Shown in pieces: positions 41,920 to 55,244 of a stretch of DNA of 64,000 bases. Source of the DNA: Kocuria rosea (GTDB taxonomy: Bacteria; Actinomycetota; Actinomycetes; Actinomycetales; Micrococcaceae); assembly GCF_023715525.1 (NCBI RefSeq), contig NZ_JAMBOG010000013.1, positions 1 through 64,000 of the forward strand. Reading direction: 5' to 3'. Made by a program: the position numbers and the translations under genes. Positions within the stretch are counted from its first letter, which is position 1. Every line of letters starts with the position of its first letter. The notes beneath the pieces are model-generated. The model was not told where the DNA came from. It searched no databases and saw nothing but the letters and a program-made list of their open reading frames with translations.

Positions 41920-41959
41920 CTCCAGGCCGTCCCGGCCCCCGGCCCGGGACGGCCTGGAG
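41920..41959 (-). promoter_or_regulatory. leader hairpin overlapping the Nramp ribosome site
   Basis: A perfect 16-base-pair stem (41920-41935 with 41944-41959) with an 8-base loop ends four bases before the ATG. The GGAG that would bind the ribosome is inside the stem nearest the start codon, so translation may be held down unless the hairpin opens. Confidence 0.55.
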
Positions 41960-41972
41960 GCGCTGCGACCAG

Positions 41973-41988
41973 TGTGCCACGGGTCACA
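41973..41988. promoter_or_regulatory. Crp/GlxR-like site upstream of the Nramp gene
   Basis: TGTGCCACGGGTCACA matches TGTGA-N6-TCACA with a single mismatch (C for A in the left half). It lies about 60 bases before the Nramp start, a usual place for a cAMP-receptor-type regulator. Confidence 0.45.
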
Positions 41989-42037
41989 TTTCCCCGGCGC
42001 GCGGCGGGGCGGGGCGCACCGGACGCGCCCGGGCAGG

Positions 42038-42071
42038 AAAAATCCCGACCGAGCGGGTGCTCGATCGGGAT
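42038..42071 (-). terminator. terminator after tRNA-Ala
   Basis: On the minus strand a 13-base stem (12 of 13 paired; 42042-42054 with 42059-42071) with a GGGT/ACCC loop is followed by five T. It begins seven bases after the tRNA 3' end: a standard intrinsic terminator, the clearest one in the window. Confidence 0.85.
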
Positions 42072-42077
42072 CGGATG

Positions 42078-42153
42078 TGGTGGAGACGAGGGGACTCGAA
42101 CCCCTAACCCTCTGCTTGCAAAGCAGATGCGCTACCAATTGCGCCACGTCCCC
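42078..42153 (-). tRNA. tRNA-Ala, anticodon TGC, with encoded CCA
   Basis: The minus strand folds as a 76-base cloverleaf. The acceptor is GGGGACG with CGTCTCC, the D arm is GCGC-AATTGGTA-GCGC, the anticodon arm is CTGCT-TTGCAA-AGCAG with anticodon TGC, the T arm is AGGGG-TTCGAGT-CCCCT, and the 3' end is ACCA. tRNA-Ala and tRNA-Ile beside gyrA is the usual actinobacterial arrangement. Confidence 0.96.
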
Positions 42154-42164
42154 GCAGTTCCGGG

Positions 42165-42287
42165 CTACTCCACCTCGTCGGTGGCGTCGGCCCAGGCCGT
42201 GCGGTCGGCATCGGCCTCGCGCAGCTTCGTGAGCACCGCGACGGACGCGCCGATCAGAGCCACTGTCGCAGCCAATTTCCTGTTCAC
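42165..42287 (-). CDS. DLW-39 family small protein
   Basis: A 40-residue protein between the two tRNAs. It has a basic start (MNRKL), one hydrophobic helix (AATVALIGASVAVL), then KLREADADRTAWADATDEVE. The ending with a tryptophan and a D/E-A-T-D pattern matches the small actinobacterial family called DLW-39, found at this same place next to gyrA. Function is unknown; a single-helix membrane peptide is likely. The GTG at 42285-42287 has a perfect AGGAGG five bases upstream, strong support for a real gene. Confidence 0.82.
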   Translation of the reverse strand: MNRKLAATVALIGASVAVLTKLREADADRTAWADATDEVE

Positions 42288-42320
42288 GACCGCCTCCTGG
42301 CCTGGCAGTGTTGGGAACCG

Positions 42321-42394
42321 TGGGCGTACCAGGAATTGAACCTGGGACCTCTTCGTTATCAGCGAAGCGCTCTAACCGTCTGAGCTATACGCCC
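42321..42394 (-). tRNA. tRNA-Ile, anticodon GAT
   Basis: The minus strand gives a 74-base cloverleaf: acceptor GGGCGTA with TACGCCC, D arm AGCTC-AGACGGTTA-GAGC, anticodon arm CTTCG-CTGATAA-CGAAG with anticodon GAT, and T arm CCAGG-TTCAATT-CCTGG. CCA is not encoded. It lies 94 bases after the DUF3566 gene. Confidence 0.96.
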
Positions 42395-42488
42395 TTCCAG
42401 CCCTTGCGGACCGAGAAGAAACGATACCCGAGTTGCCGACCCGTGCCAAATCGCCCGGGCACGGGCCGGCGCCCCGGGATCCGCGGGG

Positions 42489-43042
42489 TCAGTCGTCCGT
42501 GAGGGTGACCCCGACGCCGCCCACGAGGGCCGCCGCGATGTTGTAGAGCAGCGCGGCCAGCACGGACAGCGCGGTCAGCAGAATGACGTTGACGACCGAG
42601 ACGATCGTCGCGAAGATCGCCACCTGCCCCAGGGACAGGAAGTCCTTGATGTCCAGGGCCCCGCCCGTGCCGCCCAGCATGCCGAGCAGCTCGTTGATGC
42701 CGTCGAACAGGCCCGTGAGGTCCAGGACGATCCACAGCACCACCGAGGCGACCACGGTGATGATCCCGAGCGCCACCGACAGCAGGAACGCGAGCTTGAG
42801 CACCGACCAGGTGTCCACCTTGGAGACGACCAGCCGGGCCCGGCGCACCCGCGGGCGCGGGGCGGGCCGGACCAGGCCCTTGGTGGAGGCCCCGGGCTTC
42901 GGGCCCGCCGCCGGCCGGGCGGCGGGAGCCTTCTGCGGGGCGGTTCCCGACGCCGGGCGCACCGGGGCGGGACTCGTCCGGGGCGCGGACGCGAGGGGGG
43001 CGCGTCCGGACTTGCCGGCGGCGTTGGAGCCGGAACTCGAGC

Positions 43043-43046
<4 letters not shown>
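42489..43046 (-). CDS. DUF3566 domain membrane protein
   Basis: A 185-residue protein with an alanine/proline-rich basic N-terminus of about 70 residues and a C-terminal DUF3566 domain. The domain has [28 protein letters not shown], a second long hydrophobic segment, the acidic [11 protein letters not shown] loop and a last VGVTLTDD. Two to three helices. It always follows gyrA in actinobacteria; in Corynebacterium-type relatives it has been linked to membrane or cell-envelope roles but is not firmly assigned. The ATG overlaps the gyrA stop (ATGA), so it is co-translated with gyrA. Confidence 0.93.
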
Positions 43047-45751
<2,705 letters not shown>

Positions 45752-45839
45752 GAGGTCTTTCCGTTCTGTCTGCTGGTTCCCGGTGCTCCGCGTCCGCCGG
45801 CGAGCCGTGGTGCATGCTCAGCCAGGCATATTTCGCGGG

Positions 45840-48271
<2,432 letters not shown>

Positions 48272-48934
48272 TCACCCGTAGGTGTCCCGCGGCCCCCGTC
48301 CGCGCACCGACCGCCGGCCGCGCTTCCAGCTCGGCGCCGCCGGCCCCAGGATCTCGATCCTCGTGATGATCCCCTCCCCCAGCTGCTCGTCGAAGGTGCG
48401 CAGCAGCTGGGGGACCATGAGCCGCAGGTTCGCGGCGTAGGCCGTGGAGTCGCACCGGACCCGCACCACCGTCTCGTCGAAGCTCTCCGGGCGGCAGTGC
48501 CCGGAGATCCCCGGGCCCACGAGGTCGTCCCACCGGGAGAGCACGGAGCCGACCGCGACGGGGGCCTTCCACCCCCGCCCCGCCACCAGGGAGTCCAGGA
48601 CCGAGCCCACGCCGCGGGGGTCCCGCGCGGAGCGGCCCGCCCCGGAGTAGCCCCCGAGGGCGCGGGGGTCCACGTCGTTGCCCCGCCGGCGGCGCTCGGC
48701 CGGCGAGGCGGTCGCGGACTCCATGGCCGCGCCGAAGCCCTTGAGGTTGCGCCGCGCCGCCGTTCCGTGCAGCCGCCCGTCGCCCCGGGCCTCCGCGGCC
48801 CGGCGCATCCGCTCCAGCAGGGCCGCCGGCGCGTCGATCTCGTCCTCGATCCGGACGACGTGCTCCTCGGCCGCCGCCTCGGTGCCCTCGGCCGCGCCCT
48901 GCGCGGCGGGGTCCTCGCGCCCGTCCCCGCTCAC
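48272..48934 (-). CDS. DciA family protein (DUF721)
   Basis: A 220-residue protein whose C-terminal 100 residues form the DUF721/DciA domain: VGSVLSRWDDLVGPGISGHCRPESF, RVRCDSTAYAANLRLMVPQLL and ITRIEILGP. DciA proteins help load or regulate the replicative helicase DnaB in bacteria without DnaC. The N-terminal half is charged and likely disordered, with RNLKGFGAAMESA-like basic stretches. The GTG at 48932-48934 overlaps the recF stop as GTGA. Its place between recF and gyrB is constant in actinobacteria. Confidence 0.9.
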   Translation of the reverse strand: MSGDGREDPAAQGAAEGTEAAAEEHVVRIEDEIDAPAALLERMRRAAEARGDGRLHGTAARRNLKGFGAAMESATASPAERRRRGNDVDPRALGGYSGAGRSARDPRGVGSVLDSLVAGRGWKAPVAVGSVLSRWDDLVGPGISGHCRPESFDETVVRVRCDSTAYAANLRLMVPQLLRTFDEQLGEGIITRIEILGPAAPSWKRGRRSVRGRGPRDTYG

Positions 48935-50163
48935 GCCGGCGGCCCCTCCCCCGCCCGCTCGGCGGTCGGATCGGCGGTCTGTCCACCGGCCGGATCGTCC
49001 GCCCGCTCGGCGGTCCCCGGCCCCACCCGCACCACGCCGTGGGGGCCGGCGACGAGCTCGGCGGGCAGGTCCTCCTCGACCGCGGCCGTCACGAGCACCT
49101 GCTCGGCGGAGGCCACGATCGCGGCGAGCCGGCTCCGGCGCCGGGCGTCGAGCTCCGCGAAGACGTCGTCGAGGACGAGGATCGGCGCCGCGCCCTCCGA
49201 CGGGTCGTCGGCCAGGTGCACGTACCAGGAGCCCAGGCGCAGCGCCAGGGCGTAGGACCACGTCTCCCCGTGCGAGGCGTAGCCGCGGGCCGGGGCCTCG
49301 CCGAGCAGCAGCTCGAGCTCGTCCCGGTGGGGGCCCAGCAGGGTGATCCCCCGCTCGACCTCCCGCTGCTCCGAGCTCTCGCACGCCTCCAGGACCAGCT
49401 GGTGCAGGTCTGCCGGGGAGAAGCCGCGCAGCCGGGCGACGTCGCCGCCGGCGCTCTCCGGCAGCACCGAGGACACGTAGCGCAGCGTGGTCTGCTTGCT
49501 GCCGTCGGTGAGCTGGCCGTGGGCGGTGGCGACCTGCGGGGCGAGGGCGTCGAGCAGCTGCAGGCGCGCGTGCAGGATGGTGGCCCCCGCGCGGGCGAAC
49601 TGGTCGTTCCACGCTGCGAGCGTGGAACGGTGCGTGGCGGTGAAGCGTCCGCTCGAGCGGGCCGAGCGCAGCAGGGCGTTGCGCTGCCGGAGGACCTTCT
49701 CGTAGTCGGCCAGGGTGCCGGCCAGGACGGGGCGCATCGACTTGGCCAGGTCGTCGAGGAAGCGGCGGCGGTGCGAGGGGTCGCCCTTCACGAGCGCGAG
49801 GTCCTCGGGCGAGAACAGGACCGTGCGCACGATCCCGAGCGCGTCCCGCGCCCGGACGGGGGCCGCCCGGTTGATCCGCACGCGATTGGCCCGGCCGTCG
49901 TTGAGCTCGAACTCCAGCACGGTCTGCTGCCCGCCGCGCCGCACCCGGACCCGGACGATGGCGCGCTCGGCGCCGAAGCGGATCAGCGGACCGTCGGAGG
50001 AGACGCGGTGGGAGGCGAGGTCGGCGGTCCAGTCCAGGGCCTCGACGATGTTCGTCTTGCCCACGCCGTTCGGCCCGAGGAACACGGTGATCCCGGGCTC
50101 CAGACGCATGTCGAGATGGGCATACGTCCGGAAGTCGAGCAGGGAGAGGTGGTCGACGAACAC
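48931..50163 (-). CDS. recF: DNA replication and repair protein RecF
   Basis: A 410-residue SMC-like ATPase that helps load RecA at gaps. Walker A is GPNGVGKTNIVEALDW, the RecF-type segment TVLFSPEDLALVKGDPSHRRRFLD follows, and Walker B is ILVLDDVFAELD with the nearby signature. About 40 extra residues at the C-terminus are low-complexity and run into the dciA start. The start GTG at 50161-50163 has only a weak ribosome site, but the N-terminus MFVDHLSLLDFR is exactly that of the family. The stop forms GTGA with dciA. Confidence 0.97.
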   Translation of the reverse strand: MFVDHLSLLDFRTYAHLDMRLEPGITVFLGPNGVGKTNIVEALDWTADLASHRVSSDGPLIRFGAERAIVRVRVRRGGQQTVLEFELNDGRANRVRINRAAPVRARDALGIVRTVLFSPEDLALVKGDPSHRRRFLDDLAKSMRPVLAGTLADYEKVLRQRNALLRSARSSGRFTATHRSTLAAWNDQFARAGATILHARLQLLDALAPQVATAHGQLTDGSKQTTLRYVSSVLPESAGGDVARLRGFSPADLHQLVLEACESSEQREVERGITLLGPHRDELELLLGEAPARGYASHGETWSYALALRLGSWYVHLADDPSEGAAPILVLDDVFAELDARRRSRLAAIVASAEQVLVTAAVEEDLPAELVAGPHGVVRVGPGTAERADDPAGGQTADPTAERAGEGPPA

Positions 50164-50199
50164 GCCGGGGTCAGCAGCTTCCGAGTCCGGGCCGGGAGG

Positions 50200-51324
50200 T
50201 CACTGGCTGGGCAGCCGGACCGGCATCAGCAGGTACTTGTAGTCGTCCTTGTCCTCGCCGTCGGGGGTCTCCTGCGCGGAGAGCACCGCCGGCTTGGGCG
50301 GGGCGGTGAACGAGAACCGCACGTACTCGGAGGCGAAGGCGTGCAGGCCCTCGGAGAGGTACGTGGGGTTGAACGCGACCGTGATGTCGTCGCCGGTGAG
50401 GTGCGCGGAGAGGACCTCGGAGGCCTGGGCGTCCTCCCCGGTGCCGGCGTCGAGGGCCACCTGGCCCTGGGTGAAGGCGAGCCGGACGGGCGTGTTGCGC
50501 TCGGCCACGAGCGATACGCGCCGGACGGCCTCGACGAGGTCGCCGGTGCGCACCGCCGCGGTGATCGGGGTGTGCTCGGGGAACAGCGAGCGGATCTTCG
50601 GGTACTCCCCGTCGATGAGCAGGCTCGTGGTGCGGCGGCCGCCGGACTCGAAGCCGACGAGCTCGGCGGAGTCGGACAGCGCGATGTTGATGTCCCCGGC
50701 GGGCCCCAGGGTTTTGGCGATGTCGTTGAGGGTCCGGGCCTTGATCAGCGCGGCCGTCGAGAGGTCGTTCGCGGTCGGCCGCCAGGTGAGCTCGCGCATG
50801 GCCAGGCGGTAGCGGTCGGTCGCGAGCAGCGTCATCTTCTCGCCCTCGATCTCCACGCGCACGCCGGTGAGGATCGGCAGGGTGTCGTCCTTGCTCGCGG
50901 CGATGTTGACCTGGGCCACCGCGTGGGCGAACTCGTCCCCGGCCACCACGCCGGAGACGTCGGGCAGCGCCGGCAGCTCGGGGTAGTCGCCCACCGGCAT
51001 GGCCGCGAGGTTGAAGCGGGACGAGCGGCAGGTCAGGACGACCTTGCCCTCGTCGGCGTGGACCTCGACGGGGGCGGAGGGCAGGGATCGGCAGATGTCG
51101 GCGAGCAGGCGTCCGGAGACGAGGGTGGTGCCCTCCTCCTGGACGTCCGCGCTGATGGACAGCCGTGCCGAGATCTCGTAGTCGAAGCTCGCGATGGACA
51201 GCGACCCGCCCTCGGCACGGATCAATAGACCGGACAGCACGGGCACCGGGGGCCGAGGAGACAGGGACCGGGCGGTCCAGGTCACGGCCTCGGCGAGAAC
51301 ATCGCGTTCGACGGAGAACTTCAC
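50200..51324 (-). CDS. dnaN: DNA polymerase III beta sliding clamp
   Basis: A 374-residue clamp with three repeated domains. The start MKFSVERDVLAEAVTW, the middle RYRLAMRELTW and the end YKYLLMPVRL are characteristic. The start is GTG at 51322-51324. Its 640-base upstream gap to dnaA is the likely origin. recF follows after 36 bases, without the gnd gene that lies there in mycobacteria. Confidence 0.98.
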   Translation of the reverse strand: MKFSVERDVLAEAVTWTARSLSPRPPVPVLSGLLIRAEGGSLSIASFDYEISARLSISADVQEEGTTLVSGRLLADICRSLPSAPVEVHADEGKVVLTCRSSRFNLAAMPVGDYPELPALPDVSGVVAGDEFAHAVAQVNIAASKDDTLPILTGVRVEIEGEKMTLLATDRYRLAMRELTWRPTANDLSTAALIKARTLNDIAKTLGPAGDINIALSDSAELVGFESGGRRTTSLLIDGEYPKIRSLFPEHTPITAAVRTGDLVEAVRRVSLVAERNTPVRLAFTQGQVALDAGTGEDAQASEVLSAHLTGDDITVAFNPTYLSEGLHAFASEYVRFSFTAPPKPAVLSAQETPDGEDKDDYKYLLMPVRLPSQ

Positions 51325-51964
51325 GAGAGGTTGCTGCCTTTCAGTCTGATCAGGGGCGGCGGGGCCCCCGTCCGGGTCCCGCTTCCCGCAGGAAGAGGGC
51401 TCCGGGCGCCGCAGGGCGCCGCGGAGCAGGACGTGGCTCGCCGTGTGCATCGTATCCATGCGCTCCGAGCGCTGGCTATTCCGCCACGGAGGGCGCAGCC
51501 CGGGGGAGTAGCCGGTCGGGGACGGGTCTCGTCGCGGGGCGGAACCACAGGATTCTTGTTCTTTGGCCGGGATCTCTTTAAGGATGGGAGTGTTAATAAC
51601 CGCTGTGGAATCTGTGGATAAGTGCCTCTCGGCCAGGTTCCGTCCGGGCCGGTCCTGTTGACTTCTTGTGATTCGCGGTCCACCGAAACCGGTCCGGCCG
51701 GTGGACGGGACCCGCGCCGTTCTGCGGGTTCCACAGGCGAGGGCCCGGTTGTACCGAGCTTGTCCACCGATGGAGCCCCGATCTCCACAATCTTGTCCAC
51801 AGGTGTGGGTTGCGGTCTGTGCACAGCCGCTCCACAGGCGAGGAATTCCTGTGCACGGACGGGTCGTGCGGCCCGTGACGGCGCGGATCCGGCCTGTGGA
51901 CGAACGACAGGAAAGGGGTCCGCCGGAGCACCGGCGGACCCCTGGGGGCAGGAAGGAGGGCCGG
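51325..51964. other. probable chromosomal origin, oriC (dnaA-dnaN gap)
   Basis: The 640-base non-coding gap holds two exact DnaA boxes, TGTGGATAA (51613-51621, reverse of TTATCCACA) and TTGTCCACA (51793-51801). One-mismatch forms are at 51760-51768 and 51895-51903 (minus). Looser forms are at 51604-51612, 51727-51735, 51781-51789, 51804-51812 and 51828-51836. The most AT-rich stretch, about 51550-51600 ending GTGTTAATAAC, lies at the dnaN side and is the candidate unwinding element. Placement between dnaA and dnaN is standard for the phylum. Confidence 0.8.
51914..51943 (-). terminator. terminator hairpin after dnaA
   Basis: A perfect 13-base-pair stem (51914-51926 with 51931-51943) and 4-base loop lie 21 bases beyond the dnaA stop and would shield the origin from dnaA transcription. 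Confidence 0.72.
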
Positions 51965-53566
51965 TCAGCCCTCGCGCTGCTGCTGCTTGATCCGGTTCGT
52001 CAGCTCGGTCACCTGGTTGAAGATCTGCCGGCGCTCGGCCATGAGGGTGCGGATCTTGCGGTCCGCGTGCATGACCGTGGTGTGGTCCCGCCCGCCCAGC
52101 TCCTGGCCGATCTTCGGCAGGGACATGTCGGTCAGCTCCCGCAGCAGGTACATGGCGATCTGCCGCGCGGTGACCAGGGTCCGGGTGCGCGACTTGCTCT
52201 TGAGCTCCTCGAGGGTGATGTCGAAGTAGACCGCCGTCTGGGCCAGGATCGAGGCGGCCGTGATCTCCTGCGCGCCGTCGTCGGTGATGAGGTCCTTGAG
52301 CACCAGCTCGGCCAGGGGCAGGTCCACGGCCTGCTTGTTGAGGGACGCGAAGGCGGTGACGCGGATCAGCGCCCCCTCGAGCTCGCGGATGTTGGTGGAG
52401 ATGTGGGAGGCGATGTACTCGAGGACGTCGTCGGGGGCGTCCATGCCGTCGCTGACCGCCTTCTTGCGCAGGATCGCGATGCGGGTCTCGAGCTCGGGCG
52501 GCTGCACGTCCGTGATCAGGCCCCACTCGAAGCGCGAGCGCATCCGCTCCGCGAAGCCGGTCAGCTGCTTGGGCGGCATGTCCGAGGTGATCACGATCTG
52601 CTTCTCGTGGTTGTGCAGCGCGTTGAAGGTGTGGAAGAACTCCTCCTGCGTGTGCTCCTTGCCGGCGAGGAACTGGATGTCGTCGATCAGCAGCATGTCC
52701 ACGTTGCGGTAGATCTCCTTGAAGGAGGACCCCTCGTCGTCGCGGATGGAGTTGATGAAGTCGTTCGTGAACTCCTCCGAGTTCACGTAGCGCACCCGCA
52801 CCTGGGGGTAGAGGCGCTTGGCGTAGTGGCCGATCGCGTGCAGCAGGTGCGTCTTGCCCAGCCCGGACTCCCCGTAGATGAACAGCGGGTTGTACGCCTT
52901 GGCGGGCGTCTCTGCGACGGCGAACGCCGCCGCGTGCGCGAAGCGGTTGGACTGCCCGATCACGAAGGAGTCGAACACGTACTTCGGGTTCAGCCGCGCG
53001 GAGCTGTCCCACTCCCCCACCACGGCGGGTGCGGTGCCGGTGTCCCGGGCGGGGCGCCGGGGCGGGGCGGCCTGCGGGTCGCGCGGCGGCGGCAGCGTCC
53101 GGGTGCCCACGCCGGCCTCCCGCGCCGGAACCGGCTGGGCGGGGAACGACATCGCCGGCTGGTCCGACCACGAGGGGTCGGAGGACCGGGCGGGGTCGGC
53201 GGAGGTCGGCTCGTCAGTGCGGCCGCGCTCGGCCTCGAGCTCGTCGATCGGCGGCAGCGAGGGCGCGGGGGTCTGCTCCGGCGCCGGGGCGGCCTCGAGG
53301 TCGGCGTCGACGACGAACGCCACCAGGGTCTCGGGGCTGAAGGCCCGTCCCACGGCGGAGCGCAGCACGGAGGCCATCTGGTTCTGGAAGAACTCGCGGG
53401 TCAGCTCGTTGGGCACGGCCACGAGCAGGGTGGTCCCGATCAGCCCCTGGGGCTGGGCCAGGGAGATGAACCCCCGGTAGCGGCCGGTGGTCATCGGATC
53501 CTCGTACATGTACTGCACGCACTCGGCCCACTGCGCGCTGAGCGCCTGATTGTCCTGCGTGCCCAC
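51965..53566 (-). CDS. dnaA: chromosomal replication initiator DnaA
   Basis: A 533-residue initiator. Domain I (about 1-90) is followed by a long proline-rich domain II (about 95-185), then the AAA+ domain with Walker [13 protein letters not shown], Walker [10 protein letters not shown] and sensor regions, and the DNA-binding domain IV with [15 protein letters not shown]. The GTG at 53564-53566 is preferred because GCAGGAG lies five bases upstream; ATG 53582-53584 would add six residues without a ribosome site. It reads leftward away from rpmH. Several DnaA boxes lie in both flanking gaps, consistent with autoregulation and initiation. Confidence 0.98.
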   Translation of the reverse strand: MGTQDNQALSAQWAECVQYMYEDPMTTGRYRGFISLAQPQGLIGTTLLVAVPNELTREFFQNQMASVLRSAVGRAFSPETLVAFVVDADLEAAPAPEQTPAPSLPPIDELEAERGRTDEPTSADPARSSDPSWSDQPAMSFPAQPVPAREAGVGTRTLPPPRDPQAAPPRRPARDTGTAPAVVGEWDSSARLNPKYVFDSFVIGQSNRFAHAAAFAVAETPAKAYNPLFIYGESGLGKTHLLHAIGHYAKRLYPQVRVRYVNSEEFTNDFINSIRDDEGSSFKEIYRNVDMLLIDDIQFLAGKEHTQEEFFHTFNALHNHEKQIVITSDMPPKQLTGFAERMRSRFEWGLITDVQPPELETRIAILRKKAVSDGMDAPDDVLEYIASHISTNIRELEGALIRVTAFASLNKQAVDLPLAELVLKDLITDDGAQEITAASILAQTAVYFDITLEELKSKSRTRTLVTARQIAMYLLRELTDMSLPKIGQELGGRDHTTVMHADRKIRTLMAERRQIFNQVTELTNRIKQQQREG

Positions 53567-53707
53567 GCGTACTCCTGCTGTCATGTCGTCGAGTTGTCGT
53601 CGAGGTTCCGAGGCGGTGGACGGGTCGTCCGGGCCCGGGATGGGAAGGCTTGTCCACAGCGTTGTTCACAACGGTGGAAAAGCTGTCGGGGGCCAGCCGC
53701 GAGAGCC

Positions 53708-53735
53708 AGCCTAGAACATGCGTCCGGCCTGTTCA
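53708..53735 (-). promoter_or_regulatory. possible dnaA promoter
   Basis: On the minus strand TGAACA (53730-53735) and TAGGCT (53708-53713) are 16 bases apart. Transcription would start near 53701 and give a leader of about 135 bases containing two DnaA boxes. Confidence 0.5.
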
Positions 53736-53998
53736 TAGCGGCTCCGTTGGCGCCCCGGGAACTACATCCTTGTAGTTCGGGCCCGGATCCGCGCCGTTCC
53801 GCGGGTCTCGGCGGGCAGGTTTTCCACAGGATGTGACCAAGATCCGTGCACACCTGTGGGTAGGATGTGGACTGCACACGTTCCCCGCCCGCTCCGGCCG
53901 GTCGTCGTTCCGGTCCCGGTGCTCCGCCGCCCGCCCGGGGCCACCGTCCCGCGGGCGTCCCGTCCTCCGTCCGGAGCAGGCTCCGGCCCGCCCCGGAT

Positions 53999-54027
53999 TT
54001 GACCGTCCCCTGCCCGTTGTCTAGGGT
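53999..54027 (+). promoter_or_regulatory. rpmH promoter
   Basis: TTGACC (53999-54004) and TAGGGT (54022-54027) are exactly 17 bases apart. A second -10-like hexamer, TAGTCT, follows at 54032-54037. The leader to rpmH is about 135 bases. Confidence 0.7.
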
Positions 54028-54169
54028 GGGGTAGTCTTTTGTGTCTGCGGTCATGCCTGTTCGCATGCCCGGACGCATCCACCAGCACTGCCGCGCCCGC
54101 CCGCTCGTCCTGCCGCTCCGGCGCCGAGGACGAGGGTGGGCGCGCACCCCGACGTCTTTGGAGTAACCA

Positions 54170-54307
54170 GTGAGCAAGCGGACTTTTCAGCCGAATAACC
54201 GCCGTCGCGCCAAGAAGCACGGCTTCCGCGCTCGGATGCGGACCCGTGCCGGCCGCGCCATTCTCGCGGCCCGCCGCAGCAAGGGCCGCACCGAGCTCTC
54301 CGCCTGA
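54170..54307 (+). CDS. rpmH: 50S ribosomal protein L34
   Basis: A 45-residue, very basic ribosomal protein: [19 protein letters not shown], then [21 protein letters not shown]. This is the complete L34 sequence pattern and its usual length. The GTG start at 54170 is fixed by the conserved [12 protein letters not shown] lies seven bases upstream. It is first of the rpmH-rnpA-yidD-yidC series reading away from dnaA, the normal order at bacterial origins. Confidence 0.97.
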   Translation: MSKRTFQPNNRRRAKKHGFRARMRTRAGRAILAARRSKGRTELSA

Positions 54308-54399
54308 GTCTTCCGTGTCGGATCCGGCGGCGCGCTCGACCAGCCCCCTCCCGGGGGCGGTCCGCCGAGCGGTGCCACCGGCCCCCCAGGAGCCCCGCC

Positions 54400-54813
54400 G
54401 TGCTGCCTGAGCAGCACCGGATGCGGACCTCGGTCCAGTTCAAGGCCACCACGCGTTCCGGCGCCCGCAACGGGCGCCGGAACGTCGTCGTATATGTGCA
54501 CCCCACGGACGGGGCGCAGCCCGCGCGCTTCGGCTTCGTGGTCTCCAAGGCCGTGGGCAACGCGGTGCGGCGCAACAAGGTGAAGCGCCGCCTGCGGGAG
54601 CTCGCCCAGTCGACCCTCAGGCAGGCGCCGTACGGTTACGACGTCGTGGTCCGTGCCCTGCCCCCGGCCGCCGCCGCCGGATGGCCGGATCTGGCGGCCG
54701 ACTACGGCAGGGCGTGGCGCGCGGCGTCGGCCCGTGCCGGCGTGCCCGCCTCCGCGGACCGGGTCCCCGCACCCGAGCAGAGATCCACCCGACAGGAGGA
54801 GCCCGAGAGATGA
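54400..54813 (+). CDS. rnpA: ribonuclease P protein component
   Basis: A 137-residue basic protein that assists the RNase P RNA in trimming tRNA 5' ends. It starts MLPEQHRMRTSVQF as in the family and contains the RNA-binding RNR signature region RFGFVVSKAVGNAVRRNKVKRRLRE. The C-terminal 35 residues are a poorly conserved extension. The GTG at 54400 has AGGAG seven bases upstream. Its stop overlaps the yidD ATG (ATGA). Confidence 0.96.
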   Translation: MLPEQHRMRTSVQFKATTRSGARNGRRNVVVYVHPTDGAQPARFGFVVSKAVGNAVRRNKVKRRLRELAQSTLRQAPYGYDVVVRALPPAAAAGWPDLAADYGRAWRAASARAGVPASADRVPAPEQRSTRQEEPER

Positions 54814-55244
54814 GCGAGCACGCGCCCGAGCACCTCCTCGTCGCCGCTCCCCACGAGTTCGTCCGGCCCGCGACGGCCGGGCAGGCGCTCTGGTTCCTGC
54901 CGCAGAACGTGCTCATCGCGCTCCTCAAGCTCTACCGGTCCATCGTCTCCCCGCTCTACGGCGACGTCTGCCGGTACTTCCCCAGCTGCTCCGCCTATGC
55001 GCTCGAGTCCGTCACCGTGCACGGCGCCGTGCGCGGCCTGGGCCTCAGCGTGCGGCGCCTCCTGCGCTGCCACCCCTGGGCGGCCGGCGGGATCGACAGG
55101 GTCCCGGACGGGGGCCGGGTCTTCCCCGACTTCGCGTCCCTGCCCAAGATCGTCCTGCTGAACCACCCGACCCTGGCCGAGCGCCACCAGCACCGTCCCG
55201 CCGAGGACACCGGTCCCGCGGCCCAAGGAGAGCCTTCCCCATGA
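54810..55244 (+). CDS. yidD: membrane protein insertion efficiency factor YidD
   Basis: A 144-residue small membrane-associated protein that aids YidC. The core is unmistakable: LLKLYRSIVSPLYGDVCRYFPSCSAYALESVTVHGAVRG with the conserved cysteines, then RLLRCHPW..GGIDRVPD. An N-terminal extension of about 35 residues and a C-terminal tail of about 25 are variable. ATGA overlaps occur at both ends, with rnpA and with yidC, so the three genes are tightly coupled. Confidence 0.95.
   Translation: MSEHAPEHLLVAAPHEFVRPATAGQALWFLPQNVLIALLKLYRSIVSPLYGDVCRYFPSCSAYALESVTVHGAVRGLGLSVRRLLRCHPWAAGGIDRVPDGGRVFPDFASLPKIVLLNHPTLAERHQHRPAEDTGPAAQGEPSP

Larger units (their letters stand above)
53567..54169. 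other. rpmH-dnaA divergent control region with DnaA boxes
   Basis: No gene is supported. DnaA boxes: exact TTGTCCACA at 53650-53658, TTGTTCACA at 53662-53670 and TTTTCCACA at 53820-53828 (one mismatch each), and looser TGTGGGTAG (53855-53863) and TGTGGACTG (53866-53874). A 7-base inverted repeat, GAACTAC/GTAGTTC around 6 bases, lies at 53759-53778. Both gene promoters are in this gap. Confidence 0.75.
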
